Origin: Halomonas sp. LR3S48
Lineage (GTDB): Bacteria > Pseudomonadota > Gammaproteobacteria > Pseudomonadales > Halomonadaceae
Length of the DNA: 64,000 nucleotides
Assembly: GCF_025725665.1 (NCBI RefSeq)
Contig: NZ_CP107009.1
Location: forward strand, 744,001 to 808,000
Reading direction: 5' to 3'
Made by a program: the position numbers and the translations under genes. The notes beneath the pieces are model-generated. The model saw only the letters and a list, made by a program, of their open reading frames with translations, searched no databases and had not been told where the DNA came from. Shown here piece after piece: positions 33,837-41,610 of the stretch. The first letter of the stretch is position 1, and the number at the start of each line of letters is the position of its first letter.

Positions 33837-35633
33837 TCAGGCGAGATGGTGCACTTCCTGCTGGCCATACACCGGCGTGGGGATGTCCTCCATGCGTGCC
33901 TTGAGCTGCAGCGCCAGGTAGTGGGAGTAGTGGCGCGACTGGTGCAGGTTGCCGCCGTGGAACCACAGCGCCTGCTGCTGGGTGGGCTTCCACATGTTGC
34001 GCAGCTCGCCCTCCCAGGGGCCGGGGTCCTTGGTCGTATCGGAGCCGAGCCCCCAGCACTTGCCGACCTTGTCGGCCACCTCCTGGGAGATGATGCGCGC
34101 CGCCCAGCCGTTCATGGAGCCGTAGCCGGTGGCATAGACGATCAGGTCGGCGGGCAGCTCGGAGCCGTCGCTGAGCGTCACCGAACGTGGGTTGATGCGT
34201 TCGATGCCCACGCCGCTGCGCAGCTTGATGTCGCCATTGGCCACCAGGTCGCAGGCGCCCACGTCGATGTAGTAGCCGGAGCCGCGCCGCAGGTACTTGA
34301 GGAACAGGCCGGAGTCGTCGTCGCCGAAGTCGAGCAGGAAACCGGCCTCTTCGAGTCTCTGGTAGAACTCGGCATCGCGTTCGCGGATCCGGTCGAAGGC
34401 GGGCCGTTGGAAGTCGGGCAGCAGCTTGTAGGGGATCGAGGCGAAGATCAGGTCGGCCTTGTCGTGGGTGATGCCGTTCTTCACTGCCTCCTCGGAATAG
34501 AGCGGGCCGAGGGCGTGTTCCATCAGCGAGTCGGACTTCACGATATGGGTCGAGGAGCGCTGGATCATGGTCACGTCGGCATCGTTCTCCCACAGCGCCG
34601 CGCAGATGTCATGGGCCGAGTTGTTGGAGCCCACCACGACCACTTTCTTGCCACGATAGGCGTCCGGCCCCGGGTGCTGGCTGGAGTGCTGCTGCTCGCC
34701 TTCGAAGGTCTCGGCGCCGGGAAAGTGCGGCACGTTGGGCACGCCCGACATGCCGGTGGCCAGGATCAGCTGCTTGGGCCTGAGAGTGACCTGCTCGCCG
34801 TCGCGGTTGACTCGCACCGTCCACTCGCCGCTGGCCTCGTCGAAGCTGGCGCCCTCGCACTCGGTGGAGCTCCAGTAGTTGAGCTCCATCACCCTGGTGT
34901 ACATCTCCAGCCAGTCGCCGATCTTGTCCTTGGGCGCGAACACCGGCCAGTTCTCGGGGAAGGGGATGTAGGGCAGGTGGTCGTACCATACCGGGTCGTG
35001 CAGGCACAGCGACTTGTAGCGGTTGCGCCAGGCGTCGCCGGGGCGGGGGTGCTTGTCGAGCACGATGGTGGGCACGTCGAGCTGGCGCAGCCGCGCGGCG
35101 AGCCCGATGCCACCCTGGCCGCCGCCGATGATCACACAGTAGGGTTGGCGCGTGTAGCCGAGCTCACGCGCTTCCCGCTGGCGCGATTCGAGCCAGGTCT
35201 CGCGGGTCTTGCTGGCGCCGTGCTCGGCTCCCATGGGGCGTCTGGCGCCGCGCGGCTCGGGGTGGTCCTTGAGCTCCTGCATGGTGGTCAGCAGGGTCCA
35301 GCATTTGCCGTCCTTCAGGCGCAGGAGGCCCTTGCCGAGGGCCACGCCGGTCTCGAAGGTGAACCAGGCTTCTGTCACGCCGTTGGCTTCGGTGACTTCC
35401 CCGTCGATCTGCCAGTTCGCGGGGCGCGCTTCGCCCAGGGTGGCGTTGAGCATCGACTGGATCTCGTCCTTGCCTTCCAGCGTCTTGAGGTTCCAGGTGA
35501 AGGCGACCAGGTCGCGCCAGTAGCACTCGTCATGGAACAGGGCCATGACCCGTTCAATGTCGCGCTGCTCCAGCGCGATCTCGAAGTCGCGCAGCCATTG
35601 CTGGGCGTGTTGAGTCGGCGTGGGTGTCGTCAT
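33837..35633 (-). CDS. Flavin-containing monooxygenase with N-terminal SnoaL-like domain
   Basis: A 598-residue protein from ATG 35633 (GGAG eight bases upstream). Residues 1-135 resemble an NTF2/SnoaL-like domain (DIERVMALFHDECYWRD). From about residue 165 it is a class-B flavoprotein: FAD-binding IIGGGQGGIGLAARL, the FMO identity motif FEGEQQHSSQH, the NADPH-binding VVGSNNSAHD (an Asn in place of the usual Gly), and ATGYGS near the C-terminus. Class-B enzymes oxygenate ketones (Baeyer-Villiger) or N/S atoms. Paired with an alcohol dehydrogenase and an AcoR-like activator, oxidation of an alcohol through a ketone is a reasonable guess, not shown. Confidence 0.85.
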   Translation of the reverse strand: MTTPTPTQHAQQWLRDFEIALEQRDIERVMALFHDECYWRDLVAFTWNLKTLEGKDEIQSMLNATLGEARPANWQIDGEVTEANGVTEAWFTFETGVALGKGLLRLKDGKCWTLLTTMQELKDHPEPRGARRPMGAEHGASKTRETWLESRQREARELGYTRQPYCVIIGGGQGGIGLAARLRQLDVPTIVLDKHPRPGDAWRNRYKSLCLHDPVWYDHLPYIPFPENWPVFAPKDKIGDWLEMYTRVMELNYWSSTECEGASFDEASGEWTVRVNRDGEQVTLRPKQLILATGMSGVPNVPHFPGAETFEGEQQHSSQHPGPDAYRGKKVVVVGSNNSAHDICAALWENDADVTMIQRSSTHIVKSDSLMEHALGPLYSEEAVKNGITHDKADLIFASIPYKLLPDFQRPAFDRIRERDAEFYQRLEEAGFLLDFGDDDSGLFLKYLRRGSGYYIDVGACDLVANGDIKLRSGVGIERINPRSVTLSDGSELPADLIVYATGYGSMNGWAARIISQEVADKVGKCWGLGSDTTKDPGPWEGELRNMWKPTQQQALWFHGGNLHQSRHYSHYLALQLKARMEDIPTPVYGQQEVHHLA

Positions 35634-35673
35634 CGTTGTTCTCCGCTTGTTGTTGGGGGACGCCCTGTGTTCT

Positions 35674-35689
35674 GGCAGAAACCGTGCCA
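35674..35689 (-). promoter_or_regulatory. Sigma-54 (-24/-12) promoter
   Basis: On the minus strand the sequence reads TGGCACGGTTTCTGCC. The invariant GG and GC are separated by exactly ten bases and the -24 half matches the consensus TGGCACG fully. It lies 41 bases before the monooxygenase ATG. The divergent gene encodes a sigma-54 activator, which makes this a strong call. Confidence 0.85.
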
Positions 35690-35790
35690 GCCGCGGAGGT
35701 TGTGCGAGAAGCTCTTTCAGGTGATTGAAAAGATTTATTTTTTTGAGCGGGATGTTAACGGCGATAGTGCGGGACGCTGTTCTGCCCACC

Positions 35791-35839
35791 TGTAACGCGC
35801 GTGACAGCTGTCACGTTGCCGGGGTGGCCCGGCGTTACA
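35791..35839. promoter_or_regulatory. Palindromic upstream activator sites
   Basis: CGTGACAGCTGTCACG (35800-35815) is a perfect 16-bp palindrome, and TGTAACGC (35791-35798) and GCGTTACA (35832-35839) form an outer inverted pair. They lie about 110-150 bases upstream of the sigma-54 promoter, the normal distance for an enhancer-binding protein. The rest of the 393-base gap (35634-36026) holds the sigma-54 promoter, an AT-rich patch near 35725-35757 and the activator's own leader; I see no gene in it. Confidence 0.7.
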
Positions 35840-36026
35840 CCTGTAAACCCCCGACCAAGGGCGCAGGCGGAGCCGATTGACTCCTGCCCGGTACGGCATA
35901 GGCTTGAAGTCAGCTCTGCCACACAACACTGCCACACAACAACAAGGTCCGCCGTCGCACGGTCGCAGGTAGATTGGCAAGACAGAGTGGCAAGAGAAGA
36001 GCGGCAAGTAGTGCGGCAAGGCGGAG

Positions 36027-38027
36027 ATGGGAGAGGCAGCGATGCCACTGCGCAACGAGCAACGCCAGCACATCGAAACCCTGACCCGGCTCAGCGAAGG
36101 CCAGCCGGCGGACCTGGGTGGCTGCCGCGAGGTCATCCGGCGCTCCTGGGAGCGCTGCGTCGGCGAGTACCGGCTCGACCCCGGCCGCCCTCGCCCCGTG
36201 CGGGTACTGACCCAGCAGGCGCTCAAGGAGCACCGCGAGCCGGTGGACGAATTGCTGCACGTCGCCCGGGCGGGTGTCGATCAGCTCTTCACCCAGATCG
36301 CCCCGCTGGGCTATGTGCTGCTTCTCACCGACCGGCAGGGCATCACCGTCGATTTCCGCGGCCAGCGCGACCGGGAGTCGGACCTGCGCCGGGCGGGCCT
36401 CTATCTCGGCGCCGACTGGGACGAGCGCTATGCGGGCACCTGTGCGGTCGGCACCTGCGTGTACGATGCTCAGGCGATAACCTGCCACCAGAGCGAGCAC
36501 TTCGACGCTACCCACATCAGCCTGACCTGCACGGCGGCGCCGATCACCGACCCGCAGGGACAGGTCATCGCGGTGCTGGACATCTCCGCACTGCAGTCGC
36601 CGAGCGCCCAGGAGAGCCAGAACTTCGGCCTGCCACTGGTCACGCTCTACGCCCGCATGATCGAGGACGCCTATTTCCTGCACCGCTACCGCCACTGCCT
36701 GATGCTGCGCTTCGATACCGCCCGCGAGTTCGTTCATCTCAATGGTCGCGGGCTGATCGCCATCGAGGAGGACGGCAGCGTCATTGCCGCCAATGGCGCC
36801 GGGCGCGCGCTGATCGATGCCCACCTGCGCCGCTGGCCGCCGTGGTCGCCGGGCTGGCAGCCGTCCATTACCCAATTGTTCGACGGCGAGCTCGGTGAGC
36901 TGCTGGGCATACCTGCGGCCAGCGACGATGGTATTCGCGCCTTTCGGGCGCGCGCCAACGACATCACCTGTTTCGTCACCCTGGTCGAACCGCGCGGTCG
37001 ACGCCTCCCCCCGCGTGGCTTGCCGCCTTCGCCCACGCCGGTGCCGGCGTTGGATCGGCTCGCCTCGGACGACCCCGCAATGCATCGCGTACTCAAGCTG
37101 GCGCGGCGGCTGCGCAACGAGGAGGTCGGCGTATTGATCACCGGCGAGACCGGTACCGGCAAGGAGGTGCTGGCCCGGGCGCTGCACGATAGCGGCACGC
37201 GCGCCAAGGGGCCCTTCGTGGCGGTGAACTGTGCGGCGATTCCCGAGTCGCTGATCGAGAGCGAATTGTTCGGCTACCTGCCCGGCGCCTTCACCGGCGG
37301 GCGCAGCAAGGGCATGCGTGGCCTTATCCAGCAGGCCGACGGCGGCACCCTGTTCCTGGACGAAATCGGCGACATGCCGCTGATGCTGCAGACCCGGCTG
37401 CTGCGGGTGCTGGCCGAGCGCGAGGTGATGCCGCTGGGGGCCGAGAAGGCGGTGCGCGTCGATATCCGGGTGATCACCGCCACCCATCGCGACATGAGCC
37501 AGCTGATCGCCCGGGGTGGTTTCCGTGAAGACCTCTACTACCGCCTGAACGGCGCCCAGCTGCGGCTGCCGGCACTGCGCGAGCGGGCCGACAAGCACTA
37601 TGTGATTCGCAGTGTCTACCGGGCGCTACTCACCGAGCGCGGGCGGGAAGTGCGGCTGCGTGCCGACGCCATGAGCGCACTGCTGGCCCACGCCTGGCCG
37701 GGCAATATCCGCCAGCTCAAGAACGCCCTGGCCTTCGCCCTGGCCACGGCCGAGGGCGACGAGATCACGCTCCATGACCTGCCTGAAGAGTGCCAGGGGC
37801 ATCTCGGCGCCGCACTCCGGCTGATCGAGGCGGTGCCCCAGGTGGGCCAGGTGGGAGAGACGACCGAGAGGCAGGCACTGCACGCTCTGCTGAGGGAAAA
37901 CAGTTGGAACGTCAGCCTCGTCGCGCGGCGGCTTGGCGTTTCACGGCCCACCATCTATCGGCGCATGCGCCGCCATGGCCTGGTGCCGCCCAACTGGCGC
38001 GAGACCAACTCGAAGCTCGAACGTTAA
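36027..38027 (+). CDS. AcoR-like sigma-54-dependent transcriptional activator
   Basis: A 666-residue enhancer-binding protein (or 661 from ATG 36042). Order: GAF-type sensor domain about residues 60-210, linker, AAA+ domain from about 345 with Walker A GETGTGKE (373-380), sigma-54 contact loop GAFTGG (420-425) and Walker B GGTLFLDE, and a Fis-type helix-turn-helix at the C-terminus (NVSLVARRLGVSRPTIYRRMRRHG). The loop differs from the canonical GAFTGA at its last residue. AcoR relatives activate acetoin, alcohol or ketone catabolism. Its target here is almost certainly the divergent monooxygenase/dehydrogenase operon. Confidence 0.9.
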   Translation: MGEAAMPLRNEQRQHIETLTRLSEGQPADLGGCREVIRRSWERCVGEYRLDPGRPRPVRVLTQQALKEHREPVDELLHVARAGVDQLFTQIAPLGYVLLLTDRQGITVDFRGQRDRESDLRRAGLYLGADWDERYAGTCAVGTCVYDAQAITCHQSEHFDATHISLTCTAAPITDPQGQVIAVLDISALQSPSAQESQNFGLPLVTLYARMIEDAYFLHRYRHCLMLRFDTAREFVHLNGRGLIAIEEDGSVIAANGAGRALIDAHLRRWPPWSPGWQPSITQLFDGELGELLGIPAASDDGIRAFRARANDITCFVTLVEPRGRRLPPRGLPPSPTPVPALDRLASDDPAMHRVLKLARRLRNEEVGVLITGETGTGKEVLARALHDSGTRAKGPFVAVNCAAIPESLIESELFGYLPGAFTGGRSKGMRGLIQQADGGTLFLDEIGDMPLMLQTRLLRVLAEREVMPLGAEKAVRVDIRVITATHRDMSQLIARGGFREDLYYRLNGAQLRLPALRERADKHYVIRSVYRALLTERGREVRLRADAMSALLAHAWPGNIRQLKNALAFALATAEGDEITLHDLPEECQGHLGAALRLIEAVPQVGQVGETTERQALHALLRENSWNVSLVARRLGVSRPTIYRRMRRHGLVPPNWRETNSKLER

Positions 38028-38093
38028 CACGCTATCTTTGTTGCTATTGCATGTCTCCCGTTGCCCAGGATCGGGGCGGGATGCGTCGTCACA

Positions 38094-38234
38094 GGCTTTG
38101 TCTGAAAAGTCGGTGAGCGAATGCCAGACAAGGCGAAAATCGGTGAAAAGACGGAGTTTACGGGATGTAAATGAGTACTTTGAGCCGGTTTTTAACGCCG
38201 TATGGTCGAGCGCAACCAGTTTTCGGACAGAGCC
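38094..38234. mobile_element. MITE-like element, 141 bp
   Basis: The left end GGCTTTGTCTGAAAA and the inverted right end (TTTTCGGACAGAGCC at 38220-38234) match at 13 of 15 positions. The interior is non-coding and AT-richer than its neighbours, with segments such as GACGGAGTTTACG. No clear target duplication is visible. Size, terminal repeats and lack of coding capacity suggest a miniature inverted-repeat element; I recall similar sequences in Halomonas, but cannot search here. It fills most of the gap before the yghU-like gene and may alter its promoter. Confidence 0.65.
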
Positions 38235-38252
38235 TAGCGTATTGGAGCTTTT

Positions 38253-39116
38253 ATGAGTCAAGACAACGAGTACGTGCCGCCGAAGGTCTGGAAATGGGAA
38301 AAGGCCAACGGTGGCGAGTTCGCCAACATCAACCGGCCCATCGCCGGCCCCACCCAGGACAAGGCGCTCCCGGTCGGCAAGCATCCGCTGCAGCTCTACT
38401 CGCTGGCCACGCCCAACGGGGTGAAGGCCGGCATCATGCTTGAGGAGCTGCTGGCGCTGGGTCACTCAGGCGCCGAATACGATGCCTGGCTGATCCGTAT
38501 CGGCGAGGGGGAGCAGTTCGGCAGTGGCTTCGTCGAGGTCAACCCCAACTCGAAGATCCCGGCGCTGATGGACCACAGCACCACGCCGCCTACCCGGGTG
38601 TTCGAATCGGGCTCGATCCTGCTCTACCTGGCCGAGAAGTTCGGCGAGCTGTTGCCCCGCGACCCGGCCGGGCGTACCGAGACCCTGAACTGGCTGTTCT
38701 GGCAGATGGGCAGCGCGCCGTATCTCGGCGGCGGCTTCGGCCACTTCTACGCCTACGCCCCGACCAAGATCGAGTACGCCATCGACCGCTTTGCCATGGA
38801 GGCCAAGCGCCAGCTCGACGTGCTGGACCGGCGCCTGGCCGAGAGCCGCTACCTCGGCGGTGACGAATACACCATCGCCGATATCGCCAACTGGTCCTGG
38901 TACGGTCAGCTGGCGCTCGACCGCGTCTACGATGCCGGCGAATTCCTGCAGGTGCAGGAGTATGAGAATGTGCAGCGCTGGGCCAGGGAGATCGATGCCC
39001 GCCCGGCGGTGCAGCGCGGACGCATGGTCAACCGCACCTTCGGCCCACCGGAGCAGCAGCTGCACGAGCGCCACGACGCCAGCGACTTCGAGACGCAGAC
39101 GCAGGACAAGCGCTAG
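38253..39116 (+). CDS. yghU: Glutathione transferase family protein, YghU type
   Basis: A 287-residue Nu-class glutathione transferase. The extended N-terminus (YVPPKVWKWEKANGG) followed by LQLYSLATPNGVKAGIMLEELLALG and FGSGFVEVNPNSKIPALMD is characteristic of E. coli YghU, which binds two glutathiones and has disulfide-bond reductase and peroxide-reducing activity. The C-terminal helical domain runs from about residue 130 and is complete. ATG 38253 follows TTGGAGCTTTT. The MITE-like element ends 18 bases before the ATG. Confidence 0.9.
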   Translation: MSQDNEYVPPKVWKWEKANGGEFANINRPIAGPTQDKALPVGKHPLQLYSLATPNGVKAGIMLEELLALGHSGAEYDAWLIRIGEGEQFGSGFVEVNPNSKIPALMDHSTTPPTRVFESGSILLYLAEKFGELLPRDPAGRTETLNWLFWQMGSAPYLGGGFGHFYAYAPTKIEYAIDRFAMEAKRQLDVLDRRLAESRYLGGDEYTIADIANWSWYGQLALDRVYDAGEFLQVQEYENVQRWAREIDARPAVQRGRMVNRTFGPPEQQLHERHDASDFETQTQDKR

Positions 39117-39575
39117 GTGACGGTCATAGCGCCAAGACGGTTGGAGCTCCGCGACCTGAAAGCCTGCGCGGCACTGTTCGCGCAGGTGTTCTCTACGGAG
39201 CCCTGGAGCGAGCCCTGGGGTGTCGATGGGGCTCTGGCGCGGCTCGAGCATTTCCACGCGTCGCCCGGCTTCGTGGGGATGCTGTCGTTAGGCGACAAGG
39301 GTGAGGTCATGGGTTTCGTGCTTGGTAACCTCGAACCCTACCTGGATTGTCACCTGTTCTACCTGAGGGAGATGTGCGTCGCCTCGCAAAGGCAGGGCCA
39401 AGGTATCGGCTCGCAGCTCTATCGGGCTCTGGAGCGGGAACTGGCTGAGCGAGATGTTCGCGCGGTCTACCTGGCCACGGGGCGGGATATCCCTGCTGCG
39501 GGGTTCTACCAGGGGCTGGGCTTTCGCTGCAGCGAGACCATGGCGTTCTATGCCAAGGGTTTGAAGGGAGATTAA
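39117..39575 (+). CDS. GNAT-family N-acetyltransferase
   Basis: A 152-residue GNAT protein. GTG 39117 directly abuts the stop of the yghU-like gene, with AGGA upstream in that gene, so coupling is likely. The acetyl-CoA pyrophosphate loop RQGQGIGSQLYRAL is present near residue 90 and the C-terminal GFYQGLGFRCSETMAFY is typical. The substrate is unknown. Confidence 0.82.
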   Translation: MTVIAPRRLELRDLKACAALFAQVFSTEPWSEPWGVDGALARLEHFHASPGFVGMLSLGDKGEVMGFVLGNLEPYLDCHLFYLREMCVASQRQGQGIGSQLYRALERELAERDVRAVYLATGRDIPAAGFYQGLGFRCSETMAFYAKGLKGD

Positions 39576-39581
39576 GCGGAT

Positions 39582-40112
39582 ATGGATCGGGACGAGGCGC
39601 CGGGCCTTGAACTCGTGCCGGCGGATCTCGCGGCATGCCGAGGCATTGCCGAGGTGCATGTCCAAGCTTGGCGGCATGCTTATGCCGGTATTATTCCGGC
39701 AGCGTATCTGGACGGTCTCTCGGTCGATGAGCACGAAGAAAGATGGCGGCACGCCGTGGCAAGGGGGAGCCCACGCCTGCTGGTAGCTCGATTGGGTGAG
39801 AAGATCCAAGGTTTCATTGGCTTCGATGCTTCACGAGATGATGGTGCCGAGTCGCAGCAAGGAGAGATCTGGGTACTCTACGTCAGGCCTGAGGCCCAAC
39901 GCCTTGGCGTGGGCCGCTGGTTGTGTCGGGAGGCGCTGGAGGCACTTTTCGAAGAAGGCTTCACCAGCGCCACGCTGTGGGTAATCGTGGGGAATGAAGG
40001 TGCCACGAACTTTTACCGGGAGATGGGTTTTCAGGTCGAGCCCGGATCACGCCAATCGTTCATGGTAGGGGCGGCCCAGTTATGGGAGGAACGCCTCCAC
40101 ATACCACTTTAA
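39582..40112 (+). CDS. GNAT-family N-acetyltransferase
   Basis: A 176-residue GNAT protein. The N-terminal VHVQAWRHAYAGIIPAAYLD is common in a group of bacterial GNATs annotated as YhbS/RimI-like, the acetyl-CoA loop is AQRLGVGRWLCREAL near residue 105, and TNFYREMGFQ closes the fold. It begins six bases after the preceding GNAT gene, with which it shares little sequence, so this is a co-transcribed but not duplicated pair. Confidence 0.83.
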   Translation: MDRDEAPGLELVPADLAACRGIAEVHVQAWRHAYAGIIPAAYLDGLSVDEHEERWRHAVARGSPRLLVARLGEKIQGFIGFDASRDDGAESQQGEIWVLYVRPEAQRLGVGRWLCREALEALFEEGFTSATLWVIVGNEGATNFYREMGFQVEPGSRQSFMVGAAQLWEERLHIPL

Positions 40113-40199
40113 GAGTCGGCGCCGCGTGAGGAGGCCATTGGACACCCTTTGGGCGCTCTGGCATGCTTCGCGCCTTCGAAATCCGCCCAAGAGAAGCCC

Positions 40200-40541
40200 A
40201 TGAGCGCCTTGCCGAACTGCCCCGCCTGTCAATCCGAGTACACCTACGAAGTGGCCGATATGTACGCCTGCCCCGAGTGCGGCCACGAGTGGTCGAGCCT
40301 GGCGGAAGCCGGCGAGGCCGGTGGCGGGAAGGTGGTGCGCGATGCCAACGGCAACGAGTTGCAGGATGGCGACAGCGTCACCGTGATCAAGGACCTCAAG
40401 GTCAAGGGCACCTCGTCGGTGGTCAAGGTGGGCACCAAGGTGAAGGGCATTCGCCTGGTGGAGGGCGACCATGACATCGACTGCAAGATCGACGGCTTCG
40501 GGCCGATGAAGCTGAAGTCGGAGTTCGTCAAGAAGGCATAA
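40200..40541 (+). CDS. yjdM: YjdM/PhnA-type zinc-ribbon protein
   Basis: A 113-residue protein: zinc ribbon with four cysteines (Cys7, Cys10, Cys24, Cys27; [12 protein letters not shown] and ACPECGHEW), then the PhnA domain ([25 protein letters not shown]). Once called alkylphosphonate uptake protein PhnA, it is now thought not to be a phosphonate hydrolase, and its role is unknown. ATG 40200 follows AGAGAAGCCC. An ABC importer operon follows 83 bases downstream, which may or may not be related. Confidence 0.88.
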   Translation: MSALPNCPACQSEYTYEVADMYACPECGHEWSSLAEAGEAGGGKVVRDANGNELQDGDSVTVIKDLKVKGTSSVVKVGTKVKGIRLVEGDHDIDCKIDGFGPMKLKSEFVKKA

Positions 40542-40624
40542 GCACCGGGGAAAATCGACTGTCACGGAGCTGTAAGCCAATGGCAGTAATGTCGATGGGG
40601 CTCACTCATCGGAGGTTTTCCCCT

Positions 40625-41608
40625 ATGTCGAAGCGCCCCCTGTCAGCGGCCCTTGCCGCCGTGGTTCTTGCCGGCCTGGCCCTCCCGGCCCTCGGCAACG
40701 AGACGCTGGTGCTCTACACCAGCCAGCCCAACAGTGATGCCCAGCAGACCGTCGATGCCTTCCAGGCGGCCTACCCCGAGATCGAGGTGGAGTGGGTGCG
40801 GGATGGCACCACGCAGCTGATGACCCGGCTGCGCTCCGAACTCTCCGCCAGCGTCAGCAACCCCGATGTACTGCTGATTGCCGACAGCATGACCCTGGAG
40901 TCGCTCAAGCAGGAAGGGCATCTGCAGCCCTACCTGAGCCCGGAACGCGAGGTCTACGCCGCCGAACTCTACGATCCGGAAGGCTACTACTACGGCACCA
41001 AGCTGATCACCACCGGCATCGTCTACAACACCGGGGCCGAACGCCAGCCGCAGAGTTGGCAGGAGCTCACCCAGCCCGAGTACGAAGGGCAGGTGACCAT
41101 GCCGAGCCCGCTCTATTCCGGCGCCGCGCTGATCCACATGGCGGCGGTCGAGGCGAACCCCGAGCTGAGCGAGGGCTATTACGAGGCACTCCATGCCAAC
41201 CGCGTCGAGGCCCAGGGTGGCAACGGCGGCGTGTTCAACGCCGTGGCGTCGGGCACCAAGCCCTACGGCATCGTGGTCGACTTCCTGCCGATCCGCGAGG
41301 CGGCCAAGGGCTCGCCGGTGGCGTTCGTGTTTCCCGAGGAGGGCGTGAGCGCCGTGACCGAGCCGGTGGCCATCATGCAGGGCGCCAGGAACCTAGATGC
41401 AGCACAGAAGTTCGTCGACTTCGTCCTCTCGCGAGAAGGCCAGGAACTGGTCAGCGAGCAGGGCTATCTCCCGGCGCATCCCGAGGTCGCCCCACCAGCA
41501 GGCTTCCCCGTCCGTGACGATATCGCGCTGATGCCGCTCGACGTCGAAAGCGCCCTGACCAGGGAAGCCGAACTCAAGCAGCGCTTCGGCGACCTGTTCG
41601 GAAGCTGA
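40625..41608 (+). CDS. ABC transporter substrate-binding protein, Fe3+/phosphonate type
   Basis: A 327-residue periplasmic protein of solute-binding family 1. ATG 40625 follows GGAGG, and the signal peptide ends near ALG-NE. LVLYTSQPNSDAQQTVDAFQ at the mature N-terminus and YYYGTKLITTGIVYNT near residue 122 match the FbpA/AfuA-like group, which also includes receptors for 2-aminoethylphosphonate, phosphoglycerate and thiamine. The iron-binding tyrosine pair is not certain. It opens a tight five-gene operon continuing into two hydrolases that act on phosphoester-like compounds, so a phosphorus-containing ligand is as likely as iron. Confidence 0.85.
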   Translation: MSKRPLSAALAAVVLAGLALPALGNETLVLYTSQPNSDAQQTVDAFQAAYPEIEVEWVRDGTTQLMTRLRSELSASVSNPDVLLIADSMTLESLKQEGHLQPYLSPEREVYAAELYDPEGYYYGTKLITTGIVYNTGAERQPQSWQELTQPEYEGQVTMPSPLYSGAALIHMAAVEANPELSEGYYEALHANRVEAQGGNGGVFNAVASGTKPYGIVVDFLPIREAAKGSPVAFVFPEEGVSAVTEPVAIMQGARNLDAAQKFVDFVLSREGQELVSEQGYLPAHPEVAPPAGFPVRDDIALMPLDVESALTREAELKQRFGDLFGS

Positions 41609-41610
41609 CC

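Noticed and set aside
33468..35795. A 775-codon open frame on the plus strand
   Set aside because: It is antisense to the flavin monooxygenase, is composed of His/Val/Gly/Leu-rich non-family sequence, and arises from GC-rich third positions.
35910..37598. A 562-codon open frame on the minus strand
   Set aside because: It is antisense to the sigma-54 activator, which has complete AAA+ and Fis motifs; the frame has no domain character.
40200..41608. YjdM plus ABC receptor as a proven phosphonate uptake system
   Set aside because: YjdM is not a demonstrated phosphonate protein, the genes are 83 bases apart, and no C-P lyase or phosphonatase gene is present; kept only as a hypothesis.
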